The position numbers and the translations under genes are program-made. Below the pieces are notes generated by a model, which saw only the letters and a program-made list of their open reading frames with translations, had not been told where the DNA came from and ran no database searches. Source: Hymenobacter translucens (GTDB lineage Bacteria > Bacteroidota > Bacteroidia > Cytophagales > Hymenobacteraceae). Taken from it: a DNA stretch of 64,000 nt. Shown here one piece after another: positions 60,893 through 64,000 of the stretch. The stretch is taken from contig NZ_JAJERB010000002.1 in the NCBI RefSeq assembly GCF_020685205.1, positions 558,001 to 622,000 on the forward strand, given 5' to 3'. The stretch's first letter is position 1, and each line of letters opens with the position of its first letter.

Positions 60893-61477
60893 ATGTCTCA
60901 CTTTAACCCCTGGCACGACGTGCAGCGCGGCGAAAACGCCCCGGAAGTCGTTAACGCCATCATTGAAATTCCCAAAGGCTCGAAAGGCAAATACGAGCTC
61001 GACAAGGAAAGCGGCCTGCTCAAGCTGGACCGCGTGCTGTTCTCGGCCGTGCATTACCCGGCCGCCTACGGCTTTATTCCCCAGACCTACTGCGACGACA
61101 AGGACCCGCTGGACATCCTGGTGATCTGCTCGGTCGACGTGGTGCCCATGTGCCTGATCGAGGCCAAGGTGATTGGCGTGATGCAGATGATTGACCAGAA
61201 TGAGGAAGACGACAAAATCATTGCCGTGGCTGCCAACGACATTTCGGTCAACCACTTCAACGACATTGCCGACCTGCCCCCCCACACCCTGCGCGAGATG
61301 CAGCGCTTCTTCGAGGACTACAAGGCCCTCGAAAACAAAGAAGTGAGCGTGGAGCGCTTCATGGGCCGCGAGGATGCCTACCGCATCATCGAGGACAGCG
61401 TGAAGCTCTACAACGACACGTTCGGCAAAGGCTCGGAGTCGGCTACCAAAGGCCAGACGGCCGGCGTGGAGCTATAG
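60893..61477 (+). CDS. ppa: Inorganic pyrophosphatase, family I
   Basis: 194 residues from ATG 60893; an earlier frame start falls in the repeat. Active-site segment [11 protein letters not shown] with the Asp cluster, YELDKESG and [18 protein letters not shown]. It hydrolyses PPi to two phosphates in the cytoplasm. Followed by a long inverted repeat and terminator. Slightly longer C-terminal tail ([13 protein letters not shown]) than minimal family members. Confidence 0.96.
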   Translation: MSHFNPWHDVQRGENAPEVVNAIIEIPKGSKGKYELDKESGLLKLDRVLFSAVHYPAAYGFIPQTYCDDKDPLDILVICSVDVVPMCLIEAKVIGVMQMIDQNEEDDKIIAVAANDISVNHFNDIADLPPHTLREMQRFFEDYKALENKEVSVERFMGREDAYRIIEDSVKLYNDTFGKGSESATKGQTAGVEL

Positions 61478-61488
61478 GTTGTTGTTAG

Positions 61489-61565
61489 TTATCAGTTGAT
61501 AGTTGTTAGTTGTCCGTTGTCAGAACGATCCTAACAACGGACAACTAACAACTACCAACTGACAG
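61489..61565. repeat. Intergenic inverted repeat of GTTGTTAGT-type words
   Basis: 32-base arms 61489-61520 and 61534-61565 pair with about four mismatches and a 13-base loop. The word set (GTTAGTTGTC, CCGTTGTC) is very similar to that at 10965-11034 although the loci are unrelated. Confidence 0.8.
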
Positions 61566-61611
61566 CACAAAAAAGCCCCTGCTACCTTTCGGTAGTGGGG
61601 GCTTTTTTGTG
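61566..61611 (+). terminator. ppa terminator
   Basis: CACAAAAAAGCCCCTGCTACC, four bases, GGTAGTGGGGGCTTTTTTGTG, one of the clearest terminators in the window. Confidence 0.93.
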
Positions 61612-61676
61612 CGCGCTGCCGCCATCGGGCCTGGTGCCGGATTGATCCTTTTGCTGACCGGCTGCGTAGTGGGGGC

Positions 61677-62360
61677 ATGCCCAAGCAACCATCATCTTCG
61701 CCGCTGGTGCGGTTTCTGTACGAAAACAGTCTGCTGCTCGTCGTGCTGTTGCTCACTATCGGTGCCCTGATCGGGCAGGTGCTGACCGGCTGGCACGAGC
61801 ACAACCAGGAACTGGAGGACATGCAGCACGCACCCCTGGCGCTGGGGCAGTACCTGCAGTCGGGGCACTTCCTGGAAGCCACGTTCGAGAACTGGGAAAG
61901 CGAGTTTCTGCAGATGGGCCTCTTCGTGATGCTCAGCATCTGGCTGCGGCAGCGCGGCTCCTCTGAGTCGAAAAAGCTCTACGAGGAAGAGGAGGTAGAC
62001 CGGGAGCCCGATGCCGGCAAGAAGGATGCCCCCTGGCCGGTGCGGGCGGGCGGGCTGGTGCTGCGGCTGTACAAAAACTCTCTTAGCATCGCGTTCTTTC
62101 TGCTGTTCTTTGCTTCACTCTGGCTGCACGCCCACGGCGGGGCCAAGGTCTTCAGTCAGGAAGAGATGGACCAGGGCCGGGCGGCTGTGGACACCTGGGA
62201 GTACATGACCACGTCTCGGTTCTGGTTTGAGTCGTTCCAGAACTGGCAAAGCGAGTTTCTGAGCATCCTGAGCATCGTGGGGTTTTCCATCTTCCTGCGC
62301 CAGCACAAGTCGCCGCAGTCGAAGCCGGTGGACGCCAGCCACTCCGAGACGGGCGAGTAG
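61677..62360 (+). CDS. DUF6766-like membrane protein with internal duplication
   Basis: 227 residues, four TM helices in two similar halves. RFLYENSLLLVVLLLTIG then NWESEFLQMGLFVMLSIWLRQRGS in half 1; RLYKNSLSIAFFLLFFASL then NWQSEFLSILSIVGFSIFLRQHKS in half 2. The family has no known function. Start ATG 61677. The linker between halves is acidic (YEEEEVDREPDAGKK). Confidence 0.8.
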   Translation: MPKQPSSSPLVRFLYENSLLLVVLLLTIGALIGQVLTGWHEHNQELEDMQHAPLALGQYLQSGHFLEATFENWESEFLQMGLFVMLSIWLRQRGSSESKKLYEEEEVDREPDAGKKDAPWPVRAGGLVLRLYKNSLSIAFFLLFFASLWLHAHGGAKVFSQEEMDQGRAAVDTWEYMTTSRFWFESFQNWQSEFLSILSIVGFSIFLRQHKSPQSKPVDASHSETGE

Positions 62361-62389
62361 CCGGGCTCTGCCGGCAGCGTATATTTGCC

Positions 62390-62397
62390 GGCGGGCG
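62390..62397 (+). promoter_or_regulatory. -7 box TATATTTG
   Basis: Exact TAnnTTTG match, 36 bases before the UbiA-like ATG at 62433, in a 72-base spacer. Confidence 0.5.
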
Positions 62398-62432
62398 CAG
62401 CAAGGCGCTGCTTTCCCTTAGAGCCCGGAGCT

Positions 62433-63326
62433 ATGCCCCAAGTCAGCGACGAACAGCAGCCGGCGGCTTTTGCCTGGCGGGCCGGGCTGAAAAGCAGCAT
62501 CGACGCTATCCTCTACAGCAGCGGGCTGGTGGCCGTGGCCGCTACCGCGCTTACCTGGGCTTCGTTTCGGTACTGGCGGGTGGATATCCCGGCCTCCCTG
62601 GCCGCGCTGATTTTCACGGCGACCCTGTTTCTCTACAACCTCGACGGCGTGCTGCCCTACAAATACCGGCAGCAGGCGGTTCTGAGCGAGCGGAAGGTGT
62701 GGATGATCAGGCACCGCGGGCAGCTGCTGAAGCTGGCCGTGGGCTGCGCAGCCCTGGCTGCAGGACTGTTCTGGCTGGGCGGCTGGCAGTACCTGTTCCT
62801 GTTTCTAAGTCACCTGGCAGCTATTTCCCTGCTTTACTCCCTGCCCGTGGTGCGCGTCCGGGGCCGCTGGTGGGCCCTGCGCGACCTGCCCCTGCTCAAG
62901 GTGTTTCTGATTGCCTATGTGTGGTCGGCCGTCACCGTCTGGATTCCGGCCCTGCACCTGGGCCACGCGCCGGCATCGGCGGAGGTGGTGGTGCTGTTTG
63001 CCCGGCGGTTCTGCTTTATCCTGGCGCTGGCCTTCGTGTTCGACATCCGCGACTACACCAAGGACCGCCTGAGCGGCACCCGCACGTTCCCGGGGCTGCT
63101 CGGGGTGCAGGCCACCAAGGGGCTGGCCCTGCTGAGTCTGGCGCTGGCGGCCGTGCTGCTGCCGCCGGGGATTGATACGGCTCAGGCGCTGGTGCTGCTG
63201 GTGCCCACCGCGCTGGCCGGGGCCATTATCTGGTTTGCCGACGAAGCCCGCCCTGACTACTACTACGCCCTGCTCGCCGACGGTGTGATGCTGGTGCAGT
63301 TCCTGGCTGTGTACCTCGTAGTCTGA
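62433..63326 (+). CDS. UbiA-like membrane protein
   Basis: 297 residues from ATG 62433. Seven to nine TM helices. The pair NLDGVLP (after TM2, near residue 70) and DIRDYTKDR (after a TM helix, near residue 205) resembles the two Asp-rich motifs of UbiA prenyltransferases in a degenerate form: the first has only one Asp. A prenyltransferase role is possible but unproven. Functions of Bacteroidota members are unknown. Confidence 0.65.
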   Translation: MPQVSDEQQPAAFAWRAGLKSSIDAILYSSGLVAVAATALTWASFRYWRVDIPASLAALIFTATLFLYNLDGVLPYKYRQQAVLSERKVWMIRHRGQLLKLAVGCAALAAGLFWLGGWQYLFLFLSHLAAISLLYSLPVVRVRGRWWALRDLPLLKVFLIAYVWSAVTVWIPALHLGHAPASAEVVVLFARRFCFILALAFVFDIRDYTKDRLSGTRTFPGLLGVQATKGLALLSLALAAVLLPPGIDTAQALVLLVPTALAGAIIWFADEARPDYYYALLADGVMLVQFLAVYLVV

Positions 63327-63788
63327 AGCTTATCAGCCGTTCGGTGAGGACCGCTGAGGCAGCCCGTATCTTTCCGCTGCTGGGCGTGACCCTGGACTGA
63401 CCGGCTAGCTGACGGCGAAATGCAGGAAGTGCCGGGCTCTTGGAAAGCGGACTGCCCGACAAGAGCCCGGCATTTGCGTTTGGATTATTACCCGCCGTAT
63501 CCCGCTCATCAGCAGTTTCTTCAGGCTGCGGCCCTGAACTATCCACCCTGCCAGGACCACCGCTGAGCGGCCGACGTCGTAGATGCTGTTGACGTCGTCG
63601 GCGCGCCGGTAGCGGCCCTCGCGGCCCCGCTTGCAGGAGCTGCAAAGCTGGTTTCACCGCTTCGGGCTGCCCCGTGCTGCCGGGGAAGTGAAGGCACTGC
63701 TCAGCAAACCGCCATAACTTGCTGCCGGGGGAGGACTGAAACACATAATCCCCCTGCAAACAGAAATTAGTTTACGAACACACAGAAC
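63327..63788. other. 462-base region without supported gene
   Basis: Short open stretches are visible. One ends at TAA 63714-63716 with LQELQSWFHRFGLP, and another around 63480-63567 reads LDYYPPYPAHQQFLQAAALN. Both look like debris of a coding region, since they lack starts. An intergenic hairpin with CCGGGCTCTT/AAGAGCCCGG lies at 63432-63470. Confidence 0.35.
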
Positions 63789-64000
63789 ATGGCTTCAGGT
63801 TTTTTTGCGCTGTTGGATGATATCTCCGCTTTGGTAAAAGTAAGCGCGGCTAGCTTGGATGATGTGCCGGCCCAGGTAGCCAAGACGACCGGCAAGGTGT
63901 CGGGCATTGTCATCGACGACACGGCTGTTACCCCCAAGTACGTTGTAGGCCTCGACCCCTCCCGGGAGCTTTCCATTATCTACCAGATAGCGAAAAAGTC
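63789..64000 (+). CDS. DUF808 (YedI-like) membrane protein, truncated by window end
   Basis: The first 70 codons are present. The N-terminus MASGFFALLDDISALVKVSA, then LDDVPAQVAKTTGKVSG and GIVIDDTAVTPKYVVGLDPSREL, is typical of the DUF808/YedI family, membrane proteins of about 300 residues. The gene continues past base 64000. The start ATG at 63789 is at the family's usual first residue. Function in the family is unknown. Confidence 0.92.
   Translation, partial: MASGFFALLDDISALVKVSAASLDDVPAQVAKTTGKVSGIVIDDTAVTPKYVVGLDPSRELSIIYQIAKK

Overview
The window looks like a chromosomal segment from a high-GC member of the Bacteroidota, most like Hymenobacter or its relatives (Cytophagales). Three things support this: a complete gliding/type IX secretion core (porP-like, gldK, gldL, gldM, gldN, plus sprE/porW); proteins with T9SS C-terminal sorting domains; and promoters of the Bacteroidota type (TTTG, about 19 bases, TAnnTTTG). 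An F-ATPase operon lacking atpD/atpC and several Bacteroidota-restricted families (DUF4286, DUF4271, DUF6526, DUF6252) agree. The genus is an inference. I see no rRNA, tRNA, CRISPR array, insertion sequence or prophage.

Region 1 (about 1-11,000) is the most unusual part. It holds a co-directional set: a 3-TM protein, a tubulin/FtsZ-like protein, a 1156-residue protein with an actin/Hsp70-like ATPase domain, a small lipoprotein, a single-pass membrane protein with a Pro/Ala-rich linker, a MotA/TolQ-like protein with a roughly 300-residue cytoplasmic tail, and a MotB-like protein with an OmpA-like domain. I propose these form one envelope-spanning, ion-driven machine with two cytoskeletal-type NTPases. 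It resembles Zorya (ZorA/ZorB) in its motor pair but has none of the known Zorya effectors. Two small ORFs inside the set are bounded by 43-45 bp inverted repeats that also supply their last codons; one looks like an Imm50-type immunity protein fragment.

Region 2 (11,000-28,100) is mostly housekeeping: prolyl oligopeptidase, GNAT acetyltransferase overlapping a sterol-desaturase-family gene tail to tail, MFS and CDF transporters, HtpG, a YwqK-like lipoprotein, YraN, LipB, a WecA/TagO-like transferase, DUF4271 and HemD.

Region 3 (28,100-41,400) is the secretion/motility block porP-gldKLMN, followed on the minus strand by uvrC, a class A PBP and sprE/porW.

Region 4 (41,500-47,600) is the operon atpZ - small membrane protein - atpB - atpE - atpF - atpH - atpA - atpG. 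The beta and epsilon genes are not here.

Region 5 (47,600-64,000) is more accessory: a 7TM-DISM receptor with a C-terminal HTH, two secreted proteins with GNVGIGT motifs (one with a large glycine-rich domain), a DUF6252-like lipoprotein, a secreted CE1-type esterase and a beta-propeller protein (both with sorting domains), a HAD phosphatase, a PafA-like phosphatase, inorganic pyrophosphatase, a DUF6766-like protein, a UbiA-like protein, and the start of a DUF808 (YedI-like) gene cut by the window end.

Many intergenic spaces carry long imperfect inverted repeats built from short repeated words, each with a different sequence; these are listed as repeats.
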